A stretch of 64,000 nt of DNA from Knufia peltigerae (GCA_030247855.1 JAPDRN010000094.1:1-64000); one strand, 5' to 3'; counted from the stretch's first letter, positions 1-13,287 are shown. The notes: generated by a model from the letters alone, not told the origin. Translations and numbers: made by a program.

Positions 1-538
1 GGATGAGAGGATGTCCGGGGGGTTTATGGGCGACACACTCTAGCGAAGTAGATGGGCTCGCAACGTGAGAGCTAGAAAGAGTTGGTCGACAATAGCCGTA
101 CTTGAATCACACAAATCGACAGGGGCATCAATGCTTTAATCGACGTTGGAGTACTCCGTACTCCGTATCCGTAATCGAAATCGCCCTTTAGGCCAGCCTG
201 ACAACTGCATTGTGATAATCGAAATGGAGCCCCCATCCGCGCCCAACGGATTAGGGTCTTCCGGGCGGCTATGAAACGTCTACTCCCCTACCTACAAAAA
301 ATTTGGGGGCTAAACGACAGGGGGCTGTCGGGATGGCATACGAAATACGGAGTACTCCTCTCCCCTTACGGACGAAATTTTTTGGTCCGAATCAAGTTTT
401 GCGGTCATGCATGGTAAGTAAATGAATACTTTCACAATGTGTCTGTCTGCTGACATTCGTATGCTAGACTTCAATGCTATGGATGACGATAATCGAAGAA
501 CCGACGATGACGAATCGTAAGAAGCAGTCGAGAAGTCC
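1..538. other. Intergenic, 3' flank of the zinc-finger gene
   Basis: I see no coding region here. It lies downstream of the minus-strand zinc-finger gene. It holds three exact copies of the dispersed 9-mer TACGGAGTA/TACTCCGTA, at 152-160, 159-167 (overlapping the first) and 346-354. Confidence 0.6.
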
Positions 539-3070
539 CTACTTCGTCGCTTCAGACTTCTTTCCCACCGCTGATCCCTGAGGACGCTTGTATTTCCTCT
601 TCTCCTTTCTACTCATCAATCGTTTGTCCCGCGTGCCTTGACCACCTTCCCAGAAACCTCCAGCTGCTCTGCGTCGACGCATCAAACCGTGTCCGCAGAT
701 GGCGCAGTCTTCTGCCCTGAATCGCTGTTCACGACTGCACCATCCACAAACCATCCGATCGGCGTGCTCGTTGACATGGGACTCGGCCGCGTCGTGGCAT
801 CGGTCGCACGGGTAGACGCGGTTGCAGCATCCGAAGCGGAACCAGCGGTAGCTGTGTCTGTAATGCGGGCAGGTGCCCTTCTCGGGCAACGCAGTGCCGG
901 CGGAGATCCCAAGGTTCTCCTTCTTCGGTTTACGGAGTGGCAGCGTGGCACTGTGACTGGACACTCGCAGGAACTTGACCTCGGGAATGGTGAAGCTCAT
1001 CTTGGCATGACACGACCGGCACACTTGGATCGGCTTGTCCCCTCGGACAGACACCATTCCAGGTGGAGCGGCGAACGTGGACGAACACGACGAGCACGTC
1101 GGCTGGAACATGCTGGGGAGAAGGTCGCCGATGGTGCAACCTGCAACATCGATGGTGCCGGCGCGGATGGTGTTGGCGTGCAGTGGACTTGGTATGAAGG
1201 ATATGGTGAAGGGAGTCGTGCATTTCAAGCACGTCTCGGTGCGAGTGGTGACTGTGGTGGACTGTGCTAGATTACTTGCCTTGACGTTGTGGATGTCAAG
1301 TGGAGTCTTACAACGAAGACATTTGACCGAGATTGACAAGGAAGCAATGGTCAACAGCTCAATATTGTACAATTCCAGACCTGGAAAGGACAAATGAATG
1401 CCCTTGTCCACCGGGGCTGACGAGACAGGTAGAGCAGCACCTCCGCCGTCTTCCACTTCTTCAACCTCATCTTCTTCGTCGCTGTCTGATTCCGTGTATT
1501 CATCAGAGTCATACGAGGTATCAGAAGCCTTGTCTGAATCGGACTCGGCCTCGGGATCCCATTCAGGAGGTCTCGGAATCATTCTCAGATGTGGCCGATC
1601 GGGATCTACTATCTTGCGGCAGGCATCAATGCTGCTTTCGCCGGGATCGGCTAAGATGGCCTTTTCTCGTTCGTCTTGAAAATGTTGTTCAAGTAACGAA
1701 GGCCCGACAGGAATTGGCTGCGCCTTCTCTAGAGGCTGTGAGGCCATGGTGTGAATATTTTGAGTCAAGTAATTGATATGTGCCATGAGAGTCATTTCAG
1801 GATGTTCTCGGGAGTATTTTTCAAATGCAAGATGAACTGTTTCGATTTCTGGGCCATTAACTCCGTTCAACCGTATCGTGCAAGGCTCCAGATTGTAAAG
1901 CTTTGGCACAGACAGAGATACCTCTTTGAGTGATTGCAGGTTGACAGAAAGTTTGCCTGGTTTGGAGATCTGTACCGGAATGTTGTACAAAGTCGCGTCG
2001 GAGTTCTTCGAGAAGTGAGGGACACGTCCCATACGAGCCTCCAGCTGGCGAATGTCTGATTGTCTTTTCGCTTGAGCATCAGCAATTTGCTGTGAGGTCC
2101 AGACAGGTGTTGGTGCGACCATCGGTACAGGCTCGGAGGCCGGTGGAGGGTGAGCAGGTACTGTCGTCACAGGTTTACGAGCTCTCCTCTCAGCATTGGC
2201 GATCATCTTGATGGTCAGTGTCTCTTCGAAGGCCAGGAATTTCTCTAGGTTTTTGTCTAAGTCATTCATCAATGCTAGCAGTGTTTTCTGAGGTGAATGT
2301 GAAGTGAGACTGCGGAAGCCATTTTCGACATTGATCTGAAATCCGCGTGGCAGGTGATCATTAGTAACTCGTAACGAAGGTCTGTCGCCGCCAGGATATG
2401 ACTTTGGAATGGTCAGTTTACATTGAAGTTCACTCAAGTTGTATGGGAAGTCAGGATCAGATGGCGGCATTGCCAGGGAGAGAATGGTACAATCATCAAG
2501 CTCTTGACGTGTTGGAGAGAAACGCTTGACGAGCTGACTTATTTGGAACTCCCGAGGATCGCGTTGTTGTAATTGTGATACCGGTTTCTGGACAGTCACC
2601 GGCTTGTTGGCATTTTGTTTCGATCTCTGGGGAGGGTTTTGACCGCTCGCAGATGAGGATGCATTTACGGCTTCTGGGTGTTGCTCATGCTTCTGCTTCG
2701 GAGTTGCTGTCTCGGCTTTGGGCTCAACGTGCCGAAAGGGACATTGAGAACCTGCTCGGCAACCTTTCGAGATTAAAACGATTAGTATTCGAGCCTCAAG
2801 TTGGTGGAGTAAGGGAAATAAATATCAAATTGCCCAACGATCTTCGTATCGGATTGAAGCAAGAATTGACTTCAACCCGTTGATACGGGGGATTACTACA
2901 ACTCGAGGTTCAAACTTGATAACATCGAAGCACAACTTACCTTTCTTTGTGTTGTAGAAGCGGCATACTCTGGACGGTTTCTGAGTCTGGCGAGAAGTTT
3001 GCGGATCTTGTGGCAATCGATTATCTGGAGTCGAGGCTCCGTCCTCGTTGAGAGGAGCTTCTGAAGACAT
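539..3070 (-). CDS. CCCH and CHY zinc-finger protein
   Basis: Two-exon model: 3070..2941 and 2763..539, with a 177-nt intron (GTAAGT...AAG), giving 784 aa. The first exon ends inside a CCCH finger and splicing completes it: C36-x8-C45-x5-C51-x3-H55 (CRFYNTKKG / CRAGSQCPFRH), which supports both the start and the splice sites. The middle is disordered, with an acidic stretch rich in Ser, Asp and Glu. A Cys-rich section follows. Near residues 670-735 is a CHY zinc finger (CPHYRHSY, CCNRVYPCDRCHD, MVCGWCSREQ, CAICG). The C-terminus is very basic (RKEKRKYKR). CHY fingers occur in Hot13 and in RING-CHY proteins; no RING is seen here. CCCH fingers often bind RNA, so RNA or protein turnover roles are possible, but the function is unknown. 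Confidence 0.88.
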
Positions 3071-5679
3071 CGTTCACAATTGTTGGCTGGAAGAAGAATG
3101 GCGGTGAATGTCCTTTTCTCTCAAGAGAGCGTACGCAGTATGTGCAAATTTACTCAAAATGAAGTTGAGGGTAGACGAAGAGAAAGAAGCGATTAAGATC
3201 TACGAACAGTCTGGAAGAGGTGCGATGATGCTATTCACCGAGACATGTGGCGAAGACAAGGCTGTGTGAGTCAAGCCAAGGCCTGATGACTCATCGCAAC
3301 GTGATCCGGGGTATTCAGCCTCGCGGAGCCTTGTGCCACTGCCTTGAGTGCTTCCCTCCAACATGCTCACGATGCGTGAGGTGCAAGTGCCACTGTATGA
3401 CCACAGGATCCGTATGCAAGCACAAGGATTCCCAGCGCCGGCAATCATTCTGACCTGAACTCCAGATATCACCGCCGGAGGTGACTTTTCCTTTTCGCAA
3501 CAAGCATAGTATCGATCCGCCGTTCTGAGAGGGACGAACTTCCATGATCCCAATAAGCCCCCGCGGAGCAAAGGGTCAAACTTCAACTCAATGCATGATC
3601 TTGAACAAAACAACTACCGCAGAGCCCATGAAACTCCAACGTCCCACAAACACTTGTCCGAGGGCCTGATCCACCAACCAAGCTTGTCATGAGGAGGGCC
3701 GACAAGATGCGTTGTACAGAAAGATCAAATGACACCGTCGCGGACGTTCAAAACAAGCTGAAAATAGTCCTCGTCATCATAACAACCGACTCTTGAAGTA
3801 GTCAAGTTCATTGTCATGAACTGAAGGAAGTCACCGTTTGATGAAGGCTGACTTTACCCGGTGTTTACTGACTCCATCTTTACTAGTCGATACAACACAT
3901 CTCGTTGCATGATGAAGGTCGCAACGATGTCGCGGCAGGCCACCTAAAGAGGCAAATGGCCCTTTTGACCGACTTTGAAATAACATCACGCGATACCTGT
4001 TCTTGCACAATATTTCATGTTGTCGTCCGCCCTAGGAATCGAGCTGAAGGGGGCCAAGGGTTGGAAGATGGGCCGGCACCAATTGTTTGCAATCAGCCTA
4101 AAGCAAGGCAGAATACCTACCTAGCTTGATACTCCGTGATCGAGTAATCTCTCGGCGAGCGAAAAGGCAACAAATGCGAATCAACAAAGCTCATCGTCAA
4201 GTGACTTGTGAAGTGATGAGTTGTCAATCACCGGCCACCACGAAAGGGGGGCTAATCAGGCTCCCATTTTCACAATTCAAAAAGTACGCGCCAAAGGGGG
4301 GCTGAGTACGAGACAAGTCCGAGAGGGGCGTGATGACTATGGTGACGGATTATCGAATGAAATGGTTGAGCAACACAAAGGACGAGTTTACAAGTTAGCG
4401 ATTCGTCGTTATCGGCAATTAATGAGGCAAAACGAACAGTTCTGTCCCCTGTTTGTTTGTTTTGGGTTACAGGAGGCGATGGGGCGAGGGGGGGGGGCGA
4501 AGAGAAGTACAAGTTGAAGGTGGTCAAGTGACTACTCTGGCGCGTAGACGTTTGGCTGATCTTCTCTCTCCCCTTCTGAATTGAAGGTGGCTGGAACATA
4601 TTCCGAAACGCCCTCGGTTATTTATCCATCAACGGTTACTAAAGTTAATGTAACTTGAGCGGAGCGTTTGATCTTTTTCTGAACTCGAGGAAAATAAACC
4701 TCGTAGATTAGGGGAAAGTGATGTTTTCATGGAGCGGTTCCGAGGCTTCATACGAGTACGAGAATACGAGGTGTTGTGAATTGTGAATATCCCATAACGT
4801 AAACCAGATGAAACCAGGGAAGCCAAAATTGAAATGGTAAAATCATCATTCTTCTCCAGATTCCAGAGGAAGATCTTCTCGTAAACCCACAGGTGACATC
4901 ATTGGGTCTTTACGGAGAGGACTTTGTTCTTGTTCTGTGGATAATGCCGATAGAAAGGCCCACGAAACTTCCCTCTAGTATGAGTTATGAGGACTGGATT
5001 TCCCTTGTTTTTCAATTCGCCTTGTAGCTCGTGACTACGTAAACATGACTTTTTACTTGTGACTTGTGACCTTCTTTATACTGTACGAATGGTGTTTTGC
5101 GCCGATCACTGGTGACCCGGTTCGTTGTAAGTAGGTTGTTTACAGTACGGAGTGAAAAGTATTCGGTTTGCCATTACATTGTCAATACCAATGATACCGA
5201 AGATCAAACTCTTCTGTCTTAAGGACAACACGGTTGAAGCGAATCAACTCGTGATCCTCACTGAACCAAGTAAACGCCGTGTACGAGAGCCCATTGTACA
5301 TTGGAATTGTGCAACGTGATTCAAAACTACTGGTCAGTTAGGTATTTCTTCCTCACTTGTTACCACTTCTTGTACCTTGTACACTTTTACGTAGTACTCA
5401 TTACCCTGTAGTGTACTCCGTAGTCACCTTCTCTTCATCCCCTTGCCTAGTCTTATCATCCAACAAAACCACCACCACCAACACCACCCACCACCTTTCT
5501 ACTCGAGTAAAATTCAAAAAACACACACTTGCAACCACAGAATCCTACGTGGAACGTTACTAGGTCACAACACCTTCTTTCCTACACAACCAAATCCCCC
5601 ACTTTCCGGCCGGCGGGTACGAGTATCAATCAAACCGTTGCACTGGGACCAACAGCCCGTTGTAAATACTGTGTAGTTG

Positions 5680-5728
<49 letters not shown>

Positions 5729-8400
5729 GGGTATAGTGGAGTTAGCCTGGCAAATACCTGTAGGAACCAAAGTAACCCTTTGATACGAGTAAATCGCTTC
5801 TCCCATGAAGGGTGTGCTTTCGAAACCCTCCTACTCGTACTCGTACTCGTACTAGTACGGAGTAGTTACCTCACAATCCTCCTTCCACATCTGGCCCAAA
5901 GCGTGTAGACAATGTTCCGTTATCATCTGCCCTGCCCCCCTTTTTTTTCACACCGTTTCCGCGACTGCCTATTCTGTCCGAGTACTCCATGCTTCATACT
6001 AGGTACATAGATAGTACCAATATGCGTCGCATGCCTGGCTTGTGGAGTTAAACACCATGTGCATTGCATTTTCCACGGGGCCTGGCAGTAAAGAACTCAT
6101 CAAAGTATAATACCATCACATGATTTTTATGATTCGGCCTTCATATTTCCTTAGTTGCTTTGACCTACCGAGTGCAACCTTTACGAAAGCTCCCGTTGAC
6201 AATGTTCCGTACCACACTCAAGGGGAGGCCTGAAAAAACAAGGAATACGTACCAACTGTGCGCCTCCCCCCCCTCCCGGGAGCGGAAGGGAGCGTCCGCC
6301 TTTTCGATCAACATTCGGTACGACCTATTGGATGGATGCGTCGTCGCCTGATCACATTCCAATCACCCCTTGTGATAGGTAGATCTCACGGCCCGTTGTC
6401 GTCGATCTGTCCGACTCGGCTTCAGTTGACGCGTGGTGCTACAACCGCTCATGATCAGGACGGTGTGGCGATCTCGTATATGCATGTCTTGATTATCTAT
6501 TCCTTGTATAAAAGTCCATAACGTGAACCAATATGATGACATGTTTTGGTAGCAAAAGTCAACTCCGTGACTCGCAAACACACAAGACTCTAAGACCCCC
6601 AGGATGGGTCAACTGACGAGGTCAAGACGAGATTGACGAGACTCCTTTTCGCAAGTGGGTTAACCACCCAAACAGTAATTCTGTACACATGCCAGGTGCC
6701 GATATCTTCGTGGTCGGTCTGGTAGTCGAACCCCTTCTGTCGGCACCTTGGTTCGGCAATCTTTGGACGCCTCGGCCACCTCGGTATCCTCAAAGTCAGA
6801 AGGTTGGTTGGTAATTTTTTTTCCGATCTGTATGCAAAGTCTCGTTGTTCTCGTATTGTTTTCGGGGCTGTTCTTGCCCATGCTGACGCCGACTTCGAGT
6901 CTTGTCTCCTTGCCATGGCTGATCTGCCATGGTGGATAACATCTGAACCCAAACCACCGGCGACCACTTCTCAATCCAGCGCGGAACCAAGTGTTTGTCC
7001 AAGATCTTTTTCCAGGACGAAACTCATGCTTCGTGCGGATACTGTTGGAAATAATGAATTGCCACCTTCCATATTCGATCAAAATGGGTAGGTCCCACCA
7101 CCCGTGTTCCTCCTCTCGAAGAGTGCAATCTCGCTCACCCCGGCCAACTTCTTGAGTGATTGCATCCACGGAGCAGCTACGGAGCTCGTAGTAGGGAAAG
7201 ATTCTTGACTCCCTGTCCTGGTCATGTCCCACATTCCTTTCAAGAAGGTCACATCGTCCTCCACGTGCTGGGTCACTGGTAGCGTGGTCGTTCCCAATAC
7301 TCCGTGCTGTATCGTACCATTGTGCCGGTCCGATATGGATCTTTGGTTGCCGACTTTCTGAAAGTGGTAAGAACATGGGGCGTAATAGCTTGTGAAATAT
7401 TCCAAAGGTCATTTGAATTTCAACGTTCAGCTACCATCATGCAAACGTACCCTGTAGACAAGTAGCTCGTCGTTCCCACGGCAAAATGAAGCGACGAAAC
7501 TTGTACCGGGCAGAAAGGGACGGTCTCCACAGCTACATCAACAAGTCTCTGTAGCATCGATGGTCCTGTGTGCTCTTCAAAGCGACCTCTGCATCATTGC
7601 AGCGGTGTGGTCTCACAGACGCCCCCCTTGTCGTGTGTGGGCCTTGTGCACTTGCCGTTCAGGAGAAGGGCGTCGTAATGCAGTAACCATACCGCCGCTT
7701 TGTGTTCAGGGTATTGCAAGCAGTCTCATGAATTTCCAACCTGGGAGGTACAAAGATACCTCGGCAGATGGCCAAATGGAAGAAAATACAGCCTTGCGTT
7801 GCGGAGAAGGGGAGATGGTGCGTGACACACTGTTTCAAGTTCTTTTGGCGCTCCACAACGCCATTGGTAGCGTCTGTGAAGGTCTGTTTCTAGGCCACCG
7901 TAGGATCGACTGATGGGAGTATTCCGCTGATCCAAGGATGATGAATGTCACCGAAGCAGGAATGGTCACCGGATGCTTCGTACGAGTCGACCAATCTGAC
8001 ATGTTCCTGGGAATAATGAGGAGGTTATGGTGGTCATCAGGGGGCCTTGACCTGAGGAGATGTACTGTTCCGACCCAGTACTCGTACGGGGGCATCCACA
8101 AAAATGCCCCGGATGTGTCCCCCGCAAAGGCTATTCCGTCTTGCGGAGTAACGGATCCTCTTACAAGTACGTACCCGTAATACTCATCCTCCCTCACGCC
8201 GTCGGTCCTTTGTGGCTTCATGAGGTCGCCCCACAAAGTTGGGAAGCCTTGATGGGGGTAAGTTCCCGCGACCAAGTTTCCAGAGATGATGGCTTGTTGT
8301 TCAAAACGCCCTGACGTCGTTCCCGCGTGGTTGTGACAGTTTACTAGCTGTAGACCACAGATCATCTCTAATCTACGTCAGTAAAAGAGTGACCGCATCC
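3071..8400. other. Gene-poor region, left part
   Basis: I find no gene I can support. The open frames are short, overlap on both strands and match no family I know; the longest is 250 codons on the minus strand near 6660-7412. Features seen: a (TC)n tract at 5683-5726, a leader-like C/A-rich stretch before it (about 5360-5570), and exact TACTCCGTA/TACGGAGTA copies at 5414-5422 and 5856-5864. A CTCGTA repeat sits at 5831-5853. The 3071-3200 part is probably the promoter of the zinc-finger gene. I see no LTR, terminal inverted repeat or transposase motif. Confidence 0.5.
5683..5726 (+). repeat. (TC)22 dinucleotide microsatellite
   Basis: A perfect TC repeat of 44 bases, preceded by CT and followed by GGGGG. 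It is pyrimidine-rich on the plus strand, like fungal core promoters and leaders, and lies 100-300 bases downstream of a C/A-rich, leader-like stretch. No coding region surrounds it. Confidence 0.95.
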
Positions 8401-11400
8401 CTGGTCCGTTAAGAGTAGATTAATGACGGAAACTGAGGTAGCAGGTGCTATATCTCGGCGGCGGGGCTCGCAAGAGCTACTGCTCAGAGACACCCATGCA
8501 TGCTCACTGTCGGCGTGCCGGAGTGATTACCCATTGTACTGTCCAGGGGGCAGTGAGGGTTTACGAGTCGTCCTGGGTCGTTAGCTCGGGTACAAATTTC
8601 GAATGTCTAACCCCGAAATGGAATTTGATGACCCTCGAATGAGAACTTCCCTTCTTCCGGAGCAACAGTCTGCCACAAACTCAGCCTCGTCATATGTTTA
8701 GGTACCATCCCATTCGTAACCAGATTTCCCGGGTTTTGTGAAGCCATCTCTTGAGATCAAGGCCAAATGAAATGGGTCATTATATTCTCACGGCGACCAG
8801 GTTCCCAGTTTGGGGTCCGTTGGGCCGCACCGTCTGAGACAATCGCCAACAGAAGCTGTAGCAGATCGGCGCCAACCACAGTTCCATCCTGGACATCTCG
8901 GGGGGCATTGAATCACCGAGGCTGTGAAGGAAAGCTGTTTCTCCCTGATGCTTGTGAAATCCTCATTATCTCCAAACGGGTCACGTTGATCCTAGCGAAC
9001 GGTGTTGCCTAGCCTCCGAGGGGCGTATTTTTTTGCATTCCGGACACATGAAGCCCGAGATGTCCAGGGAGAATAGATGCCTGGCGAAATTGTCCTTTGC
9101 CGCATCGGCCTCTTGTGTTGGACCTCGGCCGACCGCCTCGCCTCACGAATATAATTCGGAGATGTGATGGAAGGAAGAGGAAGAAATTGCTGACCGTCCT
9201 CAGGAATACGCCGAGTCCACATGGCCAGGTCAACAAAGAGTCGAATTCCTGAGGTACCTGGCGGTGTACCTCGGTGAGTGCAACAACATTACAGGGGTGT
9301 AGTGACAGAAGGGTTTGCAAGGCTCGTGCACAGCTAGTACAGTCGTAATCCTCATCCACTCGGATTGAATCATCAAAAAGACAAAAACGACGGCTTGAAG
9401 ACCCAGTTAGGAGTACAGTGGTACAACAAACCTTGTCAATTCTGTGGCAAGTCATCCTTTGTACCATCAGAGGCAAACAAAAGAGACCACAAAGTCTTTT
9501 CAAATCCTGCAGATCCTTTTTTCTCCCATCTCAATGACAACGGGTATGGAAGGATCGCGACGTAGCAATTACAAGTATGGTCGATGGTAAGCGTTGGAAA
9601 CTCGGCAGAGACCCTTGCAGGCGCTCAGGTACACAAGACTGCGGAGTGCGTGATGCACGTCGGTAGGGTAGAGGCCGAAGGAGACACATGATGAACACGA
9701 ACCGTACAGTACTCGGGTTTCACCTACAACAGTAATTGCCACATGTTTGGTTACATCTGTATTCCTTCTGTACCTCGTCAGTTTTCAAACTTGAACCACC
9801 AGAACTACGCAACACCTCTGCGGCCTGTCAGACATCTTTTTCTGTCTGCGTTGCGGAGTCATCAGTGTTACACAAAATGATCATCAGGAGGAGGTATTGT
9901 CCATCCATGCAGTCCAAGGCTCGGTTCTGAGGCCTGGACCTGGACTTGCCAACAGTGCTGCAAGGGTCCGACTCGTTTGGAAGGAATGGGCGGTCATATG
10001 ATTCATCTTGTGGGAACCAAGTTGCAAAGCCACTCGCGGGTTGATCAACGAGTTCTGCAAGTTCTCGCCAGTCTCAAGGAAAGGATCGTCCAACGACGTA
10101 CGTACAGTACGGAGGGTCCTCGTAGAAGTCCAGTATCTCCAATTTCTCCAAGGCCAAATGCGGTGAAGTAATACTCCGTACGCGTATGGTGTTTTGGATT
10201 TGGAGCATAACGAATGCCCATATCTCAGTTCGTGGCTAGATATTCACTGTGGCTGAGCGTGATTGATTTTATTTTCAGCCTTGCCACACTTTTCAACAAG
10301 GGCATGCCATTGTCTCAATGCTATGGAGTTACAACAAGTTAATCTCAACAAACAACTCAGGTGCACTGCCTCTTGTCACCAAAATGTCAAATGGCAGTAC
10401 GGAGCACACTCAGGTATGGAGAACTGTCGTTCACATCTCAGCCCTCTGTATCCCTACGAGGTCCTACAGCCTGGCCCCCTCCCGACTCCATATTCGTACC
10501 TAAGTACTCCGTATAGACACCTAATTTATCCCCCAACGACTAGAACCATTGCTCCATAAAAAGTCGTGATTCTAGAACTCCAGACACGGCTGATCCCAAG
10601 AACAACAAACATCTGCTGTCAGGTCACAAGTTCAGAAATTATCGTCTACTTTGATCAACTAGTCTCGACCTAGTACGAGTCTTTGTCGTTTGTGTGTGCC
10701 TGGTGGCCCTAAAGGTACGGTTTAGGATTGAGAAAGTCAGTCTAGACCCTGACAATCAGGGAACACTTGTAAGAATACTCCGTACAGTACCCGGTAACTC
10801 TCCATCCCCGTTGACCTGTCATGCATTTCACGTAAAACACTGTTTACACGAGTACTCTCGCAATGGATACATATGGCTGATCACTTTTGCTTTACTTCAT
10901 AACTCGTAACGTCTAGAACTTTGCTCATGTGAGTGTCTTTGTTATGTCCTGTCTGACAACCACCCTCCCGCACCTTTGGATGCTAGGTTATATACTACCC
11001 AAAAGTACGAGATTGGGACGGAATATGGCAAGTCACCAGGTGTTATTTACCTTGTCACATGCAACTCAAATCAGGCACCAATGACTATCTGTGAATTTCC
11101 TACTCAATTCCAAACACATCACCTCCAAAACCCTTGTCTTACTCGTACTTGTGACTTCCCTACTCCCCCTTGGTCCCATCGCATACTCTGTACGAATGGT
11201 CAGGTACATCCGTAAATTAATTCGCAACCCAGAACCACACGTACGGCACGCACCGTGGGATAGTGGTCGAAGAGAGGGACAGAACTGTCACGGCCTGGCC
11301 ATGTCTCGCTTACAGTAGTAACCCACCGATGGACTACTAATACCTGGTAACGGAACAATATCATCATGCATGCCTCTTACCACCCTCTCTCAATCTCGAA

Positions 11401-11714
11401 CGGAGTATTACCCGTCCACATCCATAACATAACGCGCTCCCTGGTACGATTTACGACGACGGACCGACGTATCCGGTCGAAGAGAATACAAAAAGAGCGA
11501 GTTACGTCCGCGCGGAGGGGGGGACACCTTTTACGAGTTATAGTCCTCGTTCAACGACAAAACCCTTGTTCAAACGATGGTTGTGTTTTTTACAATCCTC
11601 TCAACACACACGCGCGCTCTCTACCTCCTTCTTTTTCTCTCCTTCTCTCGCTTACATCACACAAGTCACGCCATCTGAGAACTCATTATTTCGCAAGGGT
11701 TCAGGACGAAGTTG

Positions 11715-11733
11715 ACAACAACAACAACAACAA
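11715..11733 (+). repeat. (CAA)n microsatellite in leader-like sequence
   Basis: Six ACA/CAA units run directly into an ATG (ACAACAATGCGG). Fungal 5' leaders often have such CAA-rich sequence just before the start codon. The frame opened by this ATG is only 66 codons and encodes a low-complexity Ser/Phe-rich peptide, so I do not call a gene. Confidence 0.8.
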
Positions 11734-11818
11734 TGCGGCTCAATGCATTGCATTTTCCACACAATCTCCCCCCGGCTTACTATAGCATTTTCTCGGTCCG
11801 ACTTTCGCACCTTCTCTG

Positions 11819-11845
11819 TTCCTCCTCCTCCTCCTCCTCCTCCTC
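11819..11845 (+). repeat. (TCC)n microsatellite
   Basis: An uninterrupted run of TCC/CCT units within a pyrimidine-rich stretch that continues to about 11900. It is part of the leader-like sequence described for this region. Confidence 0.9.
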
Positions 11846-12214
11846 TACTATTTCGTTCCCTTCTTCGCTTTTTACTTTCCCTTTGCTTCTTTCAATATCG
11901 AGAGTGAAATGATGACGAGAAACTCGTTAGTCACCGATCAATGGAGACTTAGGAGGGGCTCTAATTCCTTCCATACTTTCAAATCCCCTCGCTTTGCCGT
12001 GCCTTGCCACGTACTTTGTAAGCTTCTGGTAAAAAAAAAATAATGCCGAATACTCCGTTAGGATTTCGTCAGAGGGCACGAACAAGGTATTGTCACTGCC
12101 TTATTCATCTTCTTTTTCTCTTCACGGAAGCATTCCTCACACACTACGGAGTATTCTTTTTTCAAAGTATACCTAGACATATTCTTTCCTTTTTTTTCTC
12201 CTGGCTGATATAAT

Positions 12215-12244
12215 CAGTCGATCGATCGGTCGATCGATCGACTG
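12215..12244. repeat. 30-base palindrome, 14-base arms with 2-base spacer
   Basis: The left arm CAGTCGATCGATCG is followed by GT and then the exact reverse complement CGATCGATCGACTG. The core is built from GATC/CGATC units. It could form a hairpin in DNA or RNA, or be a site for a dimeric protein. It sits in non-coding sequence. Confidence 0.95.
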
Positions 12245-13287
12245 TACCGTCCTCGTATTTGGCAAATTCGTTGTCGTTTGTTTCTTTTCCTCACCTCAGC
12301 GCCTTGACCCGACCAGCTGATCAAGAGACTCCTTACCTAGGGCCTAGGTAGGTACAGGAGTAGGTGTAACATACCACCAAAAACGATTTCAAGTGTTGCG
12401 TGAGATGGTAAATACCAAAAAAAAAAGAGAGTGACCAATAATCATTCAACACAGACGTTGTAATAATTCGTCCCCTGCTGCGTGACCAGAAAGAATGATC
12501 ATCCGAAAAAAAAGGGAAAAGAAAATTACTTGTTCACATGAGCATAACTTTTGATGCCTCGAACCTCTTGTGACCTTTTTGCCCCAGGCGCGGCGGCTGG
12601 TACCGTCCCAAACAACATCGAGCCAGCCCATCGGTGTACACAACAACTCCACCCAACCAAACGTATTCGCTACCAAGTACGGAGTAGGTACCTACAGTAC
12701 TGTAGATATCGAACAAGCCACTACGGACAAGGGACACACGTGATACGTTACTGCAAATATGGTTGCAAATACTCTGTAGATTTCAATACTATTGATACAC
12801 AAAAGCTATTGTTATGCTTTCAGCATTAGGTCAGAGGGTGCTTCCCGTAATGACATATCGTGATATATAGTACATGGTTTGGGTGTTCCACATCATACGA
12901 TGCAAAACAACAAAAACGAAAAACGTGACAACGTTTCCATCTCTCCCCTTCGGATTGCTCCGGGGGAAATAGACAGCATACGATGCAGGGTAAAGTGACC
13001 TCGTTGGGCATGATTCATAGATCTTTCTCTTCTCACTTTTGGACCAATCCCCGAGAAAACACCCTTTCGCAAGAGAATCCCGAGACATGTGTGCCTGGAT
13101 TGGAACCGAGGGATGGGGCGTGGCCTCACCATCCACGTTTCTTTTTTTCCAATTTACCCCCCTTTGTCGTCCATTGATAAACTAGGTATCAAGGTCATGA
13201 ACACATACATAACATCAAAGTCGCTAAGAACGCAAGACAAAAACAAACCATTCAAAAACAAAAAAAACATAAACGTCGTTTTGGAAT

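Larger units (their letters stand above)
8401..13287. other. Gene-poor region, right part
   Basis: No supported gene. Exact TACGGAGTA/TACTCCGTA copies lie at 10172-10180, 10505-10513, 10776-10784, 12145-12153 and 12678-12686. Between 11600 and 11900 is a pyrimidine-rich stretch with CAA and TCC microsatellites that resembles a fungal promoter and 5' leader, but no convincing coding region follows. A 30-base palindrome lies at 12215-12244. The 13.0-13.29 kb part is probably the 3' UTR of the minus-strand DUF3295 gene. Confidence 0.5.

Noticed and set aside
6660..7412. 250-codon minus-strand frame in the gene-poor region
   Set aside because: No family match, unusual composition, and comparable frames overlap on both strands, as expected by chance.
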